DNA from: Scilla litardierei
Lineage: Eukaryota > Streptophyta > Magnoliopsida > Asparagales > Asparagaceae
Direction of reading: 5' to 3'
DNA length: 64,000 bases
NCBI GenBank assembly: GCA_030789695.1
Contig: JAULAV010009176.1
Span: 26,128 to 90,127, forward strand
Of this stretch, positions 1 to 9,861 are shown piece after piece; position 1 is the stretch's first letter, and the number at the start of each line of letters is the position of its first letter. A program made the translations under genes and the position numbers. A model generated the notes under the pieces. The model was not told where the DNA came from, ran no database searches, and was given only the letters and a program-made list of their open reading frames with translations.

Positions 1-257
1 CCATGCTAGGCCTTTTCCTTGGACTCTTTTTGTTGCCTGGTGGCATTTCTGGTTGTTGAATCTATATCTGGACTCTGAGACGAATTTTATTGTTATTTGC
101 CTCTTTTTCTATTATTGTTATTGTTGTTCCGGGTCACATTACAGGGACCTGTTTCTTCGTGAAATTTGACGCTTATCGGACTTGCGGCTTGTAGCTTCAA
201 GTCTGAGCGGACCTTCTCACGCTTTGCCTCCACATTTTTGGGAAGCGGGGCGTGACA
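1..257 (+). repeat. R1 5' LTR, last 257 bp
   Basis: Identical in extent to the last 257 bp of the 3' LTR, with five transition differences (about positions 49, 131, 194, 224 and 234). It ends GGGCGTGACA at 257. Confidence 0.95.
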
Positions 258-404
258 GGTTTCTTTGGTGGCCCATGCAGGTCTTCCTCTGTAACTGTGA
301 CCTAATCGGAACAACGATAAGAATTATAGAATGTCCGATAAATAATTTCACCACCGAGTCATAAGGATGAGAGTCTGATTTATTTCGTTTTCCTGTGTCA
401 ATAG
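258..404 (+). other. R1 leader with atypical primer-binding site
   Basis: Untranslated leader between the LTR and the gag start. The usual Ty3 initiator-Met site (TGGTATCAGAGC) is not present. Instead TGGTGGCCCATGCAGGTCT starts 8 bases after the LTR. A sequence matching it at 17 of 19 bases follows the LTR of R7 on the minus strand at 60849-60872. This conserved block could be the primer-binding site, but I cannot match it to a standard tRNA 3' end. Confidence 0.5.
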
Positions 405-1536
405 ATGGCTGGGAGACGGAATACCCATGCTGGTGGTGGTGTGCCCCCTCGTGACGGAGAGCCGGATTGGGAGCCCACCAATGGAGAGATCCTGCGGATG
501 ATGCATCAGATGATGCAGGTGCAGCAGGGGATGCTGCAGAATGCCCAGAATGTTCCACCTACTCGAGCAGCGCAGCCTGTTCAGAATGTCCCTTGCTTCG
601 AGCCCGGAGTGAAGCAGTTTCGGGAGCTGGGTCCCGCTTACTTTGATGGGACCGAAGGACATCTGGCAACGGATGAATGGACCAGGAACATGGAGGACAA
701 CTTAAAGATGTCGAAGGTCGACCCGGCTGGATGGGTTGACTTAGCGAAGCGGCAGCTTAAGGATAACGCTCGGAACTGGTGGGATGCTGAGGAGGAGTTG
801 CTTGAGGAGCCGATATCCTGGGCTACCTTCAAGTCCAGTTTTGATGAGGAATATTTTCCGAAGGCTGCCATGAGGGAGATGGCGCAGCGCTTCATTGACC
901 TGAAGCAGGGGAGCTTGACGGTGGACCAGTACCACCAGGAGTTCACCAGGTTGAGCCGTTTCACACCGAAGATGGTGCAGGATGCTGATGAGAGAGCCCA
1001 GAGGTTTATGCAGGGGTTTTCTTTGGATCTTCAGAGCTATGTGACTTCTTCTGAAGCGGAGTCCTATCAAAAGGTTTTGATTGCGGCAAAGAGGCAGGAG
1101 CGGATTATGAGCCAGAAGAGAGGGCAGATTTCTGGAGCAGGGAAGAGGCCTGTGGAGCAGGCCAGAGCAGCGATGAGACCAGGGTTTGGGCCCAATCAGC
1201 CGGTACAGTTCAAGAGGCCCGGAGGACCTCCTACTCTAAAGACTTGCCATTTCTGTGGCAAGACGGGACATGTCAAGGATCAGTGCCGGAAGATGTTGGG
1301 GCAGTTCTTGATTTGTGGTGATCCTGCGCATGCCATGAAGGACTGTCCAAAGTCCAAGCAACCGTGGAAGGGACCTGTTGCAGCTCAGCCGTTGTAGCAG
1401 AAGGCACCTGTTCCTGCTGGACGTGGAGCGCCTCTCGTTCCGCAGAGGCAGGCTTTTCAGCAGGCTGTTCAGCCGAGGCGACATGCGTTCCTGATGACTG
1501 CTGTTGAGACCGAGGCAGTGGATGAGGTTATTGCAG
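405..1536 (+). pseudogene. gag: R1 gag (exon 1 of gag-pol)
   Basis: Capsid/nucleocapsid polyprotein that would package the element RNA in cytoplasmic particles. The ATG at 405 opens 330 codons. A retrotransposon Gag domain spans residues ~80-230 (motifs ARNWWDAEEELLEEPISW, YFPKAAMREMAQRFIDLKQG, LTVDQYHQEFTRLSRF). A CCHC zinc knuckle (CHFCGKTGHVKDQC) follows at residues ~282-295, then a degenerate second knuckle (ICGDPAHAMKDCP). The frame is closed by TAG at 1395-1397. Reading continues in frame past it to 1536, where a splice donor occurs, and the protein resumes in phase at 1653. The TAG is probably a CAG-to-TAG mutation rather than the natural end. In unspliced RNA the frame would end at TAG 1566-1568, giving Gag alone. 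Confidence 0.9.
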
Positions 1537-1652
1537 GTAACCCTCAATCTAGATGTTTCTTTCCTTAGTTAGTTTTAGTTATTAGATTATGTTTGGTTGC
1601 TTGCATATGTTTGTCTGCTAGAATAGAATTTGATTGTTAGACTGTCTGTTAG
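1537..1652 (+). other. Putative spliceosomal intron 1 of R1 (gag/protease junction)
   Basis: 116 bp beginning GTAACC and ending CTGTCTGTTAG. It is T-rich and has stops in the gag frame. Removing it joins codon GCA-G to GT-GTG and gives the continuous peptide [24 protein letters not shown]. That is the contiguous gag-to-protease connection expected of Tekay-type elements, which as far as I know lack an intron here. Phase 1. No transcript evidence is available. Confidence 0.75.
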
Positions 1653-3420
1653 GTGTGATTTTGGTTTGCACATTTCCTGCACGAGTCCTCTTCGACTCAG
1701 GTGCATCGATGTACATTATTTCCCGGAGCTTCGTGGAGAAGCATTCCTTGTCGACTTCCCCTCTTCCCAAGAGTTGGAACATCGTTACAGGGAATGACGT
1801 GGTCTCGGTGCATTGTGGTTGCAACTCTTGCCCTTTGGTGGTCTGTGGACATGAGCTCTATGCTGATTTTATTGTCCACGACATCATCAACTATGATTTC
1901 GTCCTCGGGATGGACTGGCTAGGGAGCTTCTACGCCACGATCGATTGTCGGAGGAAGAAGGTGGTGTTCGAGATCATTGGACATCCGGTGCTTGAGTTCA
2001 GCCGAGGTAACAGTTCGCTTGGTCCGGTCAGATTTCGGGCCAAGCCGGTGGAGATCGTTGCTATGCTGATGGAGCAGTGTCGGCCTGCGGTAGTGCGTGA
2101 CTTCGACGACGTCTTCCCTGAGGAGATGTCTGGTTTGCCACCTGATCGAGCTCTCGAGTTTTCGATCGACCTCATTCTGGGAGCGCAGCCTATTTTGAAA
2201 GCGCCGTATCGCATGGCACCAGCAGAATTGGAGGAATTGCAGAAGCAGCTGGATGAACTTCTTCAGAAGGGTTACATTAATCCTAGTGTGTCTCCGTGGG
2301 GAGCACCGGTCTTGCTGGTGAAGAAGAAGGACGGTTCGCGTCGAATGTGTGTGGACTACCGGGAGTTGAATGCGGTGACTGTCAAGAATCGATATCTGTT
2401 GCCTCGTATTGATGACATCTTTGATCAGCTGGGAGGATCGAGGGTATTCTCTAAGCTGGATCTGAGGAGTGGTTATCACCAGCTGAAGGTGAGGAAGGAA
2501 GATGTTCCGAAGCCAGCATTCAGGACGAAATATGGACACTACGAGTTCGTGGTTATGCCTTTCGGTGTAACCAACACACCCGCGGTTTTTATGAATCTGA
2601 TGAATTTGATCTTCTATGAATTTTTAGATAAGTTTGTTGTTATCTTCATTGACGACATTCTGATCTATTCTAAGTCAGAGGAGGAGCACGCGTCGCACTT
2701 GAGGACTGTATTGGAGATCTTGAGGAAGCATAGGTTGTATGCTAAGTATTCCAAGTGCGAGTTTTGGCTGGATAGAGTTGCTTTTCTCGGTCATGTGGTG
2801 ACTGGAGATGGTATTTCGGTGGACCCCGAGAAGATTAATGCTATTAGGGAGTGGCATGTCCCGCAGTCAGCGTCTGAGATCCGGAGTTTCCTTGGACTTG
2901 CAGGTCACTACCAGCGATTCATCAAGGATTTCTCCCGAATTGCCGAGCCGATGACCAGATTGACGCGGAAAGATGTAACTTTTGTTTGGTCTGATGACTA
3001 CGAGGGAGCTTTTGGTGTTCTGAAGGAGAAGCTGACGTCTGCCCCTGTTCTTGCTGTGCCCGACCGGAGTGGAGGATTCGAGATCTTTTGCGATGCTTCT
3101 GGCAAGGGTCTCGGTTGCGTATTGCATCAGCATGGGCACGTGGTTGCGTATGCTTCTCGTCAGCTTAAGGATCATGAGAAGAATTACCCGACGCACGACC
3201 TGGAGTTGGCAGCAGTCGTGTTTGCACTCAAGATTTGGAGGCACTTCCTACTGAGTGAGAAGGTGAAGATCTTCACCGATCACAAAAGCTTGAAGTACTT
3301 TTTCACTTAGAAGGAGCTCAACATGCGACATCGTCGGTGGTTGGAGCTCATGGCGGACTACGAGATTGATTTACAGTTTCACCCTGGTAAGGTGAAGTGG
3401 TTCCGGATGCGTTGAGTAGG
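1653..3420 (+). pseudogene. pol: R1 protease - reverse transcriptase - RNase H
   Basis: First half of the pol polyprotein. The aspartic protease has the DSGAS active site at about 1694-1708. The Ty3 reverse transcriptase includes the [15 protein letters not shown] and [27 protein letters not shown] blocks and the [10 protein letters not shown] catalytic loop near 2650. The RNase H domain begins about 3080 ([16 protein letters not shown]) and ends with [12 protein letters not shown]. The reading frame is interrupted by TAG at 3308-3310, where the family has glutamine (FTQKELNMRQRRWLEL). A one-base loss near 3395 in the GKVNVVPDALSRL region shifts the frame. All RT catalytic residues I can see are intact. 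In life this part would cleave the polyprotein and make the cDNA. Confidence 0.93.
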
Positions 3421-4071
3421 CTTCCGGCGGTGATGTTGTTGACTTCGCAGTGGAGATTGCAGTAGGATTTTTGCGAGTCCGGTATTGAGATTGTTCTGCC
3501 TGGAGAGATCTCTTCGTTGATGTGTATGTAGATACAGTCGACGATCGTGGATAGGATCAAGGCAGGACAGGCTGGAGACCTGAAGTTTGTGAGGATTCGG
3601 GAGCTGGTGGAAGCCGGTCTGCGAACTGACTTCGTGATTCATGAGGATGGCTCGCTGAGATTTGGAGCCAGGTTGTGTGTGCCGGCTGGGGATATCAGAG
3701 AGGAGTTATTGGTTGAGGCACACAGTTCGCCGTATTCTGTGCATCCTGGTGGGACCAAGATGTACAAGGATCTTTGCTTGAACTTTTGGTGGCATGGTAT
3801 GAAGAGGAGTGTAGCTCAGAGCGTAGCCAAGTGCTTGGTTTGCCAGCAGGTAAAGGTGGAGCATCAGCGTACAGCGGGGTTGCTACAACCGCTTCCGATT
3901 CCAGAGTGGAAGTGGCAGCACATCACTATGGACTTCGTGACTGGACTACCTCGGAGTCCGAAGCAGAATGACGCGATTTGGGTGATCGTAGACCGATTGA
4001 CTAAATCTGCGCACTTTATTCCCTTCCGAGTAGGACAGTCCACTGAGGCACTAGCGAGGAGATATATGGAG
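3421..4071 (+). pseudogene. int: R1 integrase, N-terminal part (zinc domain and first core half)
   Basis: Linker and N-terminal half of the integrase that inserts the cDNA. The zinc-binding HHCC module is readable (EAHSSPYSVHPGG, then CLVCQQVK), followed by the core (WQHITMDFVTGLPRS, VDRLTKSAHFIPF). The linker has TAG stops at 3463-3465 and 3529-3531. In both places the surrounding reading (QWRLQ-DFCESG and LMCM-IQSTIVDRIKAG) suggests an original CAG. The last codon before the donor is GAG at 4069-4071. The frame from 3547 is open to the donor. Confidence 0.9.
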
Positions 4072-4140
4072 GTAATCTTTTACTCTCCGTTTAATTTCCT
4101 TTCTTCCTAGTTAGATAGTGATGTAACGTGAATTGTGCAG
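4072..4140 (+). other. Putative spliceosomal intron 2 of R1 (inside integrase core)
   Basis: 69 bp beginning GTAATC and ending TTGTGCAG, pyrimidine-rich, with in-frame stops. Excision joins RRYME to [17 protein letters not shown] in phase 0. This restores the invariant integrase core exactly, with no residue added or lost. Without excision the integrase ends at TAG 4108-4110. Confidence 0.8.
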
Positions 4141-5043
4141 GAGATCGTACGACTTCACGGAGTCCCTGTGAGTATCGTGTCAGACAGAGACACGAGGTTC
4201 ACATCTCAGTTCTGGCAAAGCCTGCAGAAGAGTTTGGATACGAGTCTGAGTTTCAGCACGGCGTACCATCCGCAAACGGATGGCCAGTCCGAGAGGATGA
4301 TCCAGATCTTGGAGGACATGCTGAGGGCGTGTATGTTGGACTTCAAGGGTTCTTGGGAGGATCATCTCCACCTCGTGGAGTTTGCCTACAATAACAGCTA
4401 CCAGGCGAGTATTGGCATGGCACCTTTTGCTGCGCTATATGGGAAGAAATGTCGATCACCACTGAGCTGGGATGACATTGGAGATCGGGAGCTGTTAGGA
4501 CCTGAGATGATCGTAGAGGCTGTTGATGTTGTGAGAAACATACGGGAGAGGCTGAGGATTGCTCAGGACCGTTTCAAGCATTGGGCTGATGCTAAACGGC
4601 GTCCGTTGGAGATTCAGCCAGGTGACCATGTGTTTCTGAAGATTTCCCTGAATCGAGGAGTGATTTGCTTTGGGAAACGGGGGAAGCTGAGCCCGAGATA
4701 CATTGGACCGTTTGACATTCTGGAGAGAGTTGGCGAGGTAGCCTATCGCCTAGCCTTGCCGCCATCTTTGGAAGGTGTTCACGATGTCTTCCATGTGTCG
4801 TAGCTTCGTCGGTACATCAGCGATCCATCTCACGCTGTAGATTTCTCGGAGATCACCGTTCGCCCTGATCTGACGTATGACCAACAACCAGTGCAGATTT
4901 TGGACAGGCGTCAGAAGTCACTTCGGAACAAGACAGTCGATCTTGTTAGGGTGAAGTGGCGACACGGCTCGCCAGGAGAGTCTACTTGGGAGAGAGAAGA
5001 TGAGATGCAAGAGTGCTACCCACTTTTGTTCCCTGACACGTGA
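4141..5043 (+). pseudogene. int: R1 integrase C-terminal half plus chromodomain
   Basis: Contains the second catalytic aspartate ([12 protein letters not shown]) and the catalytic glutamate region ([14 protein letters not shown]). The GPY/F module follows ([25 protein letters not shown]). TAG 4801-4803 interrupts the strongly conserved VFHVSQLRRYI motif at its glutamine. The downstream frame then encodes a chromodomain-like module (PVQILDRRQKSLRNKTVDLVRVKWRHGSPGESTWERE) and ends at TGA 5041-5043. The chromodomain is known in this lineage to direct insertion toward heterochromatin, which fits the satellite setting. Confidence 0.92.
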
Positions 5044-5073
5044 GTGTTAGGAAATTCCGAGGGCGGAATTTTT

Positions 5074-5089
5074 CTTAAGGTGGAGAGGA
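5074..5089 (+). promoter_or_regulatory. R1 polypurine tract
   Basis: Purine-rich AAGGTGGAGAGGA directly before the 3' LTR start TGTAACGACC, in the usual chromovirus position for plus-strand priming. Confidence 0.8.
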
Positions 5090-5274
5090 TGTAACGACCG
5101 GTTTTGTAATGACTATTTTATGTGAAATATTGGATGTTTCCCTCTTTGTGTTTTTCTCGTAAGGAATCCTTACGATTAACTCCATAACGTCTTAATCTTA
5201 GTGCTTGGGTGATCCTTGAGGCCGTAGTGTTCTTCCCGAAGCTTCGTGCTTCGATTCGGCACTTTTGGTACATC

Positions 5275-5703
5275 TTAGTCGGTTCATGAAGGAGAGCCAA
5301 CCGACTAGATTGCAATCTAGTCGGTCGGCAACACTTCTCAGACTGACTAGTTTTTGTCAGTAAATTTCGACTGAGTTACTGTTTACGTTTAGTCGGTCTA
5401 AGCACGTTCTCCGACCGACTAGTTGCCAAACTATTCGGTCAGGTCTTGTACTCAGACCGACTAACTGTCAGTACTCATTATTCATCTAATTTTACCCTTA
5501 GTCGGTCTATAAACAATCACCGACCGATTGGATCCCAAACTAGTCGGTCGACGGGTCTTCACAGACCGACTAATCATGCCCTTCCTGTACAGACACTGTT
5601 CACTGTTTGATTTTAGTCGGTGTCAGTTGGACGACCGGCCGACTAGATCCCAAACTAGTCGGTCGACCACCCTTCTCTGACCGACTAAACTGCCCAGTAA
5701 ACC
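5275..5703 (+). repeat. Tandem array of ~110-bp units with alternating TAGTCGGTC / GACCGACTA motifs (R1 U3)
   Basis: Four units start at 5275, 5389, 5498 and 5613 with TTAGTCGG. Each holds four copies of a 9-mer in alternating orientation (TAGTCGGTC, GACCGACTA, TAGTCGGTC, GACCGACTA). Spacers vary freely while the 9-mers are kept. The array lies just upstream of the TATA-like box, so it looks like an enhancer or protein-binding array. Confidence 0.85.
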
Positions 5704-5733
5704 TAGGTTAAGTCGCAGCCGCCGTTTCATTTT

Positions 5734-5744
5734 CTATTTAATCC
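5734..5744 (+). promoter_or_regulatory. R1 TATA-like box
   Basis: CTATTTAATCC about 30-45 bp downstream of the last GACCGACTA motif, followed by a C/T-rich stretch typical of a plant start site. Confidence 0.55.
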
Positions 5745-7330
5745 CTTCGATACTTTCATTCTTTCTTCATTCTCTCTGAGCCAATTTCTTCCCCAAATCA
5801 TCCCCAACATTCCCCAAGCCATTTCCTTCCTCCTCGTGGCTTCCCTCTCGCCATTTCTTGCGCCGGCCACCTTCTCTAGGCTGCCGGGATCTCGATTTCA
5901 GCCGTAGCTTCCCAGGATCATTCTTCCGTCGCCGAAGCTAGATCTGTTTTGGCGTCTTTCGTTCGCTACTCAAAACGGTTAGTGATCTATCTTTAATCCC
6001 CTGTAAACCACACTGTAAATTAGAAACCCTAATTAAAAATGGATTATTAGACGACGTAGGATTCCAATGCAAACCGGTTTAGAACTCTAAATCTAATTCT
6101 CTATTTTTCCATAAACCCAATTACCGTAGGATACCGATCTCGTGACTCTCGTCGAACAACAACTTCGGTACCAGGCAAGTGAAACTTACCAAGCTTGCTT
6201 TAGGCCAATACTTGTTTAGCGTGAAAGAGACTAGACCGTAAAATGATAGCGGTCTAGGCGCAAATTCGAATTCTAGCTTGACAACGAAGCTAGAACTTCC
6301 ATTGTCATGCCATGTCATAAAATTGCATGTCATGTTTAATTTTATTTAACGGTACGCAATTGCATTCTAATATTGTCATGTGCATCCATTCTACATATCA
6401 TGTTGCAAGTTGCATCGTAGCACACGCTACAAATCCTTGTACAAATCCGTGTTTCCGTGTTACCGGCTAGGCACCCGTTATGCGGGCATAACCCTACGCC
6501 ATACGTGTTAAAAACACTTCCTGGCTCGTGATCCAGAAGCGAGCATTACGTGTTCGGGGGTAATGCCGTGGCTCGTCACACGTGGAGGGGTAGGGATAAA
6601 CGGTCACTTGAGCGTAAGAGTTGGACCGTACAGCCACTCTAGCCAAAGGGCGGAATCTCTGTGCACGACGTGATTACAATTATTGTACTTGTCATGTGAT
6701 TGTTCACTTGCCATACCATGTTTCTTGTCATACTATAATCATGCCTTAACATAAACTGCTGTTGTTCCATTTGCACAATATACCATGTCATACTTTACTC
6801 TAGAACTGCTAGGATGTTACCACTTCTTTTGTTTCCTTGCACAAGTCTTGTAGACTTGCTGACATGTGCCCCTTCTCTTTGGGTGTCACATGTTAGTTGC
6901 TGAGCCAGAGAGTGCAGTTGAGGGCGACGAGTTCGTGGAGTACGAGCCCGATCCCGTTGCTGACGTTGAGTACGAGGACACCGTCGACCAGTCTTAGTTT
7001 CCTTCGCAGTTTCCCTTGTTAGTTGCTGTGTTGTTGTCGGTGAGTAGCACCGTTTGTTGTTAGTTCTTGTTGGCCATGCTAGGCCTTTTCCTTGGACTCT
7101 TTTTGTTGCCTGGTGGCATTTTTGGTTGTTGAATCTATATCTGGACTCTGAGACGAATTTTATTGTTATTTGCCTCTTTTTCTATTATTGTTATTGTTGT
7201 TCCGAGTCACATTACAGGGACCTGTTTCTTCGTGAAATTTGACGCTTATCGGACTTGCGGCTTGTAGTTTCAAGTCTGAGCGGACCTTCTCACGCTTCGC
7301 CTCCACGTTTTTGGGAAGCGGGGCGTGACA

Positions 7331-7781
7331 CTCCCAGTTCCAACGAACATTTTTTCAGATTTTTCTGAGCTCCGAGCTATTTTCTACATTTTCCGTATGA
7401 TATGAATCTTTATATTAAATGATATGATTTTATAACCTAATTTTGTCTTCTCTTATTATTCAGTTGAAGATGGCGATCCACAGGTTCCAACAGACATTTT
7501 GCCGATGTTTCTGAGCTCGGGACTATTTTTCAACATTTTTGGGAAGTTATGGATCTTTGTATTAAATAATATGATTTTTTGACCTAATTTTTCTTCTCTT
7601 ATTTTTTCAATTGAATGGCGATCTTTAGGTTCCAACGAACATTTTTGAAGATTTTTCTGGGCTCAGGGCTATTTTCTACATTTTCAAAAATTTATGTATC
7701 TTTATATTAAATGATATAATTTTTATAGCATATGTTTGTCTTGTCTTATTTTTCAGTTGAATATGGCGATCTCCCGGTTCC
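7331..7781 (+). repeat. Satellite block S1 (~146-bp monomer, about 3 copies)
   Basis: Monomers recognised by GATGGCGATCTCCCGGTTCC, then ACATTTTTGCGGATTTTTCTG and TTAAATGATATGATTTTT. GGCGATC recurs at 7472, 7617 and 7765 (spacing 145 and 148). Breaks off at GGTTCC 7781. Confidence 0.9.
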
Positions 7782-8194
7782 CTAAGAAAGCAAGTCTACC
7801 CTCGTTCTAAAGCTAAAGTGACGGAAGGTTGTTGAATAAGTCATCGAAGTCGGCTTTTAAATAGTAAAGGTTATATAGTCATTTTTAAGTCATTCCCAGG
7901 CAAGAAAGTCAGACAGCAAAGGGAAAGGACTTGATAAAGGAAGTCCCACCTAGTGCCAAATCTCTCGTAAGCATGGTTTTAGAGTCAGCCAGAACCACCA
8001 TGTGATAGAGAATTTCATAAAAATATTTCAGGGCGTGTAAGCTATTCTCTCGTTCTAGCATAAGTCAGTACCCCGCTGTCAAGTAAGAAAGTTCAAAGTA
8101 ACGTTAGATGAGAAGTAATTCCCTAGGGATATAATTTCATATAGTAAGTAAGCCAATCCGCTAACCCCTAAATCTAGAGCTAGAGAAAAGGTAG
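7782..8194. other. Unclassified block X, left half
   Basis: 413 bp of non-satellite, non-coding sequence between the satellite and R2. It is continuous with 32842-33254 across the R2 insertion (shared GGTAG duplication). Together they form a ~820-bp piece that sat in the satellite before R2 arrived. I see no terminal repeats or ORF. Confidence 0.6.
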
Positions 8195-9001
8195 TGATAT
8201 AACCCTTCTGAACGTGCCAAGGCAGAATGGGCTAAGTCCATAGGCTGAGGAAAGATTGGGCCCTGGACCAGAGGCCCCGCAAGCACTTCTGATGACGCTG
8301 GCCCAAAGTCGACGTTAGGGGGGACCGCTGACCTTTGGCAGTTAAGGAAACTGTTCTCTGGATTTCGCCCACTTGAATCGACATTACGTTCATCTTCATG
8401 GCCCATCAATTGGAGGCGTAGGCATGGGGCAAAAATGGTGGAAGAATAGGGAGATGTGGGTGGTCCAATCCCTACAAAAGACCCGAAGATCAAAAGATAA
8501 AAGTACCGAATTCTGAATACTCTACACTCAGGTATTCCTCCTCCAACGACCTTGCTTTCAACCTCACAATTCTCCTCCACAGCCCAGCCTGAGGATTCGT
8601 ATATCGGTCTCGCCACAAACCGTACTCGATCCCACCGGGCATCCTTCAGATCATACATGATTTAGGCATCGAGGGGACTTGGTCAGAACCAAGGTCCGAC
8701 CCCCCCTTGACGAGCTTTCTCATCCATGCAGGTCAAGGAGACTTTACCGCGCAGAAGCTACCCTTCGGTGCTTCATCCATCGCATGTGAGCGATCCCGAC
8801 CCGAGCTCATTCGCCTTCCCACTCGAGGAGGCCGTCATTCTATCGAAGTTGCCCTTCTGGATACCGATGCACAGATCCTTGCATTTTCGACCGAGCGAAT
8901 GCGTCGCATCCCGATCTTGGAGGATGCACATGTCTCACACGACCACGTCAGACTCTGACCCTCGAGACTACCGAACTGTGGTTAGAAAACACCTCGAAAC
9001 A
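8195..9001 (+). repeat. R2 5' LTR (807 bp)
   Basis: Starts TGATATAACCC and ends CGAAACA. Long colinear match to 32025-32841, for example CCAAAGTCGACGTTAGG and CCGCTGACCTTTGGCAGTTA. ORFs inside are chance. Confidence 0.93.
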
Positions 9002-9242
9002 TCTAGCACCATCAATGGGAAATGAAATCTACACCCACGCCAAACAGACCACATTAAAGATGACACGACCGTATACCAAGGGATGCAGGAATACGACAGC
9101 AACTATGCCAACCCTGGGGCCTACCAGTGATTACCTTGGAAAGGTTGCAACTGCTCAACGCCAACCCCGAATCGCAAAGCCAAACATGCCCTGGGCCACA
9201 GCAATGAGCATAGACCATGAGGAAGCTGGGGACAACCCTTAA
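9002..9242 (+). pseudogene. R2 leader and residual gag region
   Basis: Only about 240 bp separate the LTR from the protease. A normal gag of 1.5 kb or more with a zinc knuckle is absent. No primer-binding site could be matched. The deletion means this copy could move only with proteins supplied in trans. Confidence 0.6.
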
Positions 9243-9764
9243 CACATCTCCTTCTTCGAGGAGGACCTAAAGAGGTTAGAGCTGCCGCATGATGATGCAC
9301 TAGTCGTCTCGGCCCTCATCAACACCGCCCTAGTCTGAAGGCTGCTCATGGACACAGGAAGCTCGTGCAACATCCTGTTCATGTCGACCTTGGAGAAAAT
9401 GGGGCTGCGAGCTGAAATCATTGAACCTTGTTCGAGCCCCATAGTGGGTTTCACAGGGCATTATGCATCCATCATGGGAATAATCTGCCATCCCGTTACG
9501 CTTGGGAAGCCGCCCCACTTAACCACTCTAACCATTGAGTTTATGGCCTTGAAGATCAGATCGGCGTATAACAGGATAATTAACCGGCTACTTATCAATG
9601 TGGTCGGAGCCGTGGTCTCGATCATCCATCAGATGGTCAAGCTCCAGACCCCAAGGGGGGTCAAGAAGATTAAAGGAGACCAGGCAAGGCCCAATTCCTG
9701 TTATCAATTGTCTGTGGAGGAGTGCGTCAGGGAGCGGTACGACCCGATGGACCTCCTCGGCTGA
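9243..9764 (+). pseudogene. R2 aspartic protease
   Basis: The frame reads ISFFEEDLKRLELPHDDALVVSALI, a stop (TGA 9337-9339), then RLLMDTGSSCNILFMSTLEKMGL. It has the DTGSS active site at about 9348-9362 and the LPHDDALVV block characteristic of Tat proteases. It would process Gag-Pol. One internal stop and loss of the downstream joint frame show decay. Confidence 0.85.
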
Positions 9765-9861
9765 GGGGGCGACTCAAGTAACACGAGACCCACCTCCGTA
9801 GAGGAACCTGAGCTCATCCCTGTTACGGGCGTAGACGGAATGTTTGTATCCATCGGATCTA

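Larger units (their letters stand above)
1..7330 (+). mobile_element. R1: Ty3 chromovirus (Tekay/Del-like), 5' LTR truncated by window edge
   Basis: LTR retrotransposon in the order LTR - gag - protease - RT - RNase H - integrase - chromodomain - LTR. Bases 1-257 match 7074-7330 without gaps and with 5 differences, all C/T or G/A, so about 2% divergence and a fairly recent insertion. The 3' LTR ends in CA at 7330. It is followed by CTCCC (7331-7335), which continues the satellite, so CTCCC is the likely target-site duplication; the left copy lies outside the window. The coding region carries five in-frame TAG stops and one frameshift near 3395, so this copy cannot be autonomous. Two GT-AG introns appear to interrupt gag-pol (1537-1652 and 4072-4140). 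Confidence 0.95.
5090..7330 (+). repeat. R1 3' LTR (2241 bp)
   Basis: Starts TGTAACGACC and ends GGGCGTGACA. It is long for the family and has three parts: a tandem palindrome array (5275-5703), a TATA-like box (5734), and a long R/U5 part. Bases 6890-6996 read as an uninterrupted acidic peptide segment ending in TAG. No other ORF in it looks coding. Confidence 0.93.

Noticed and set aside
1919..2539. 206-codon minus-strand ORF in R1
   Set aside because: Shadow of the protease-RT frame.
7074..7330. R1 as a complete element with both LTRs in the window
   Set aside because: Only the last 257 bp of the 5' LTR are present; the rest is outside.
8161..9025. Coding potential of the R2 LTR (165- and 99-codon ORFs)
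   Set aside because: The sequence is an LTR repeated at 32025; frames are not kept between copies.
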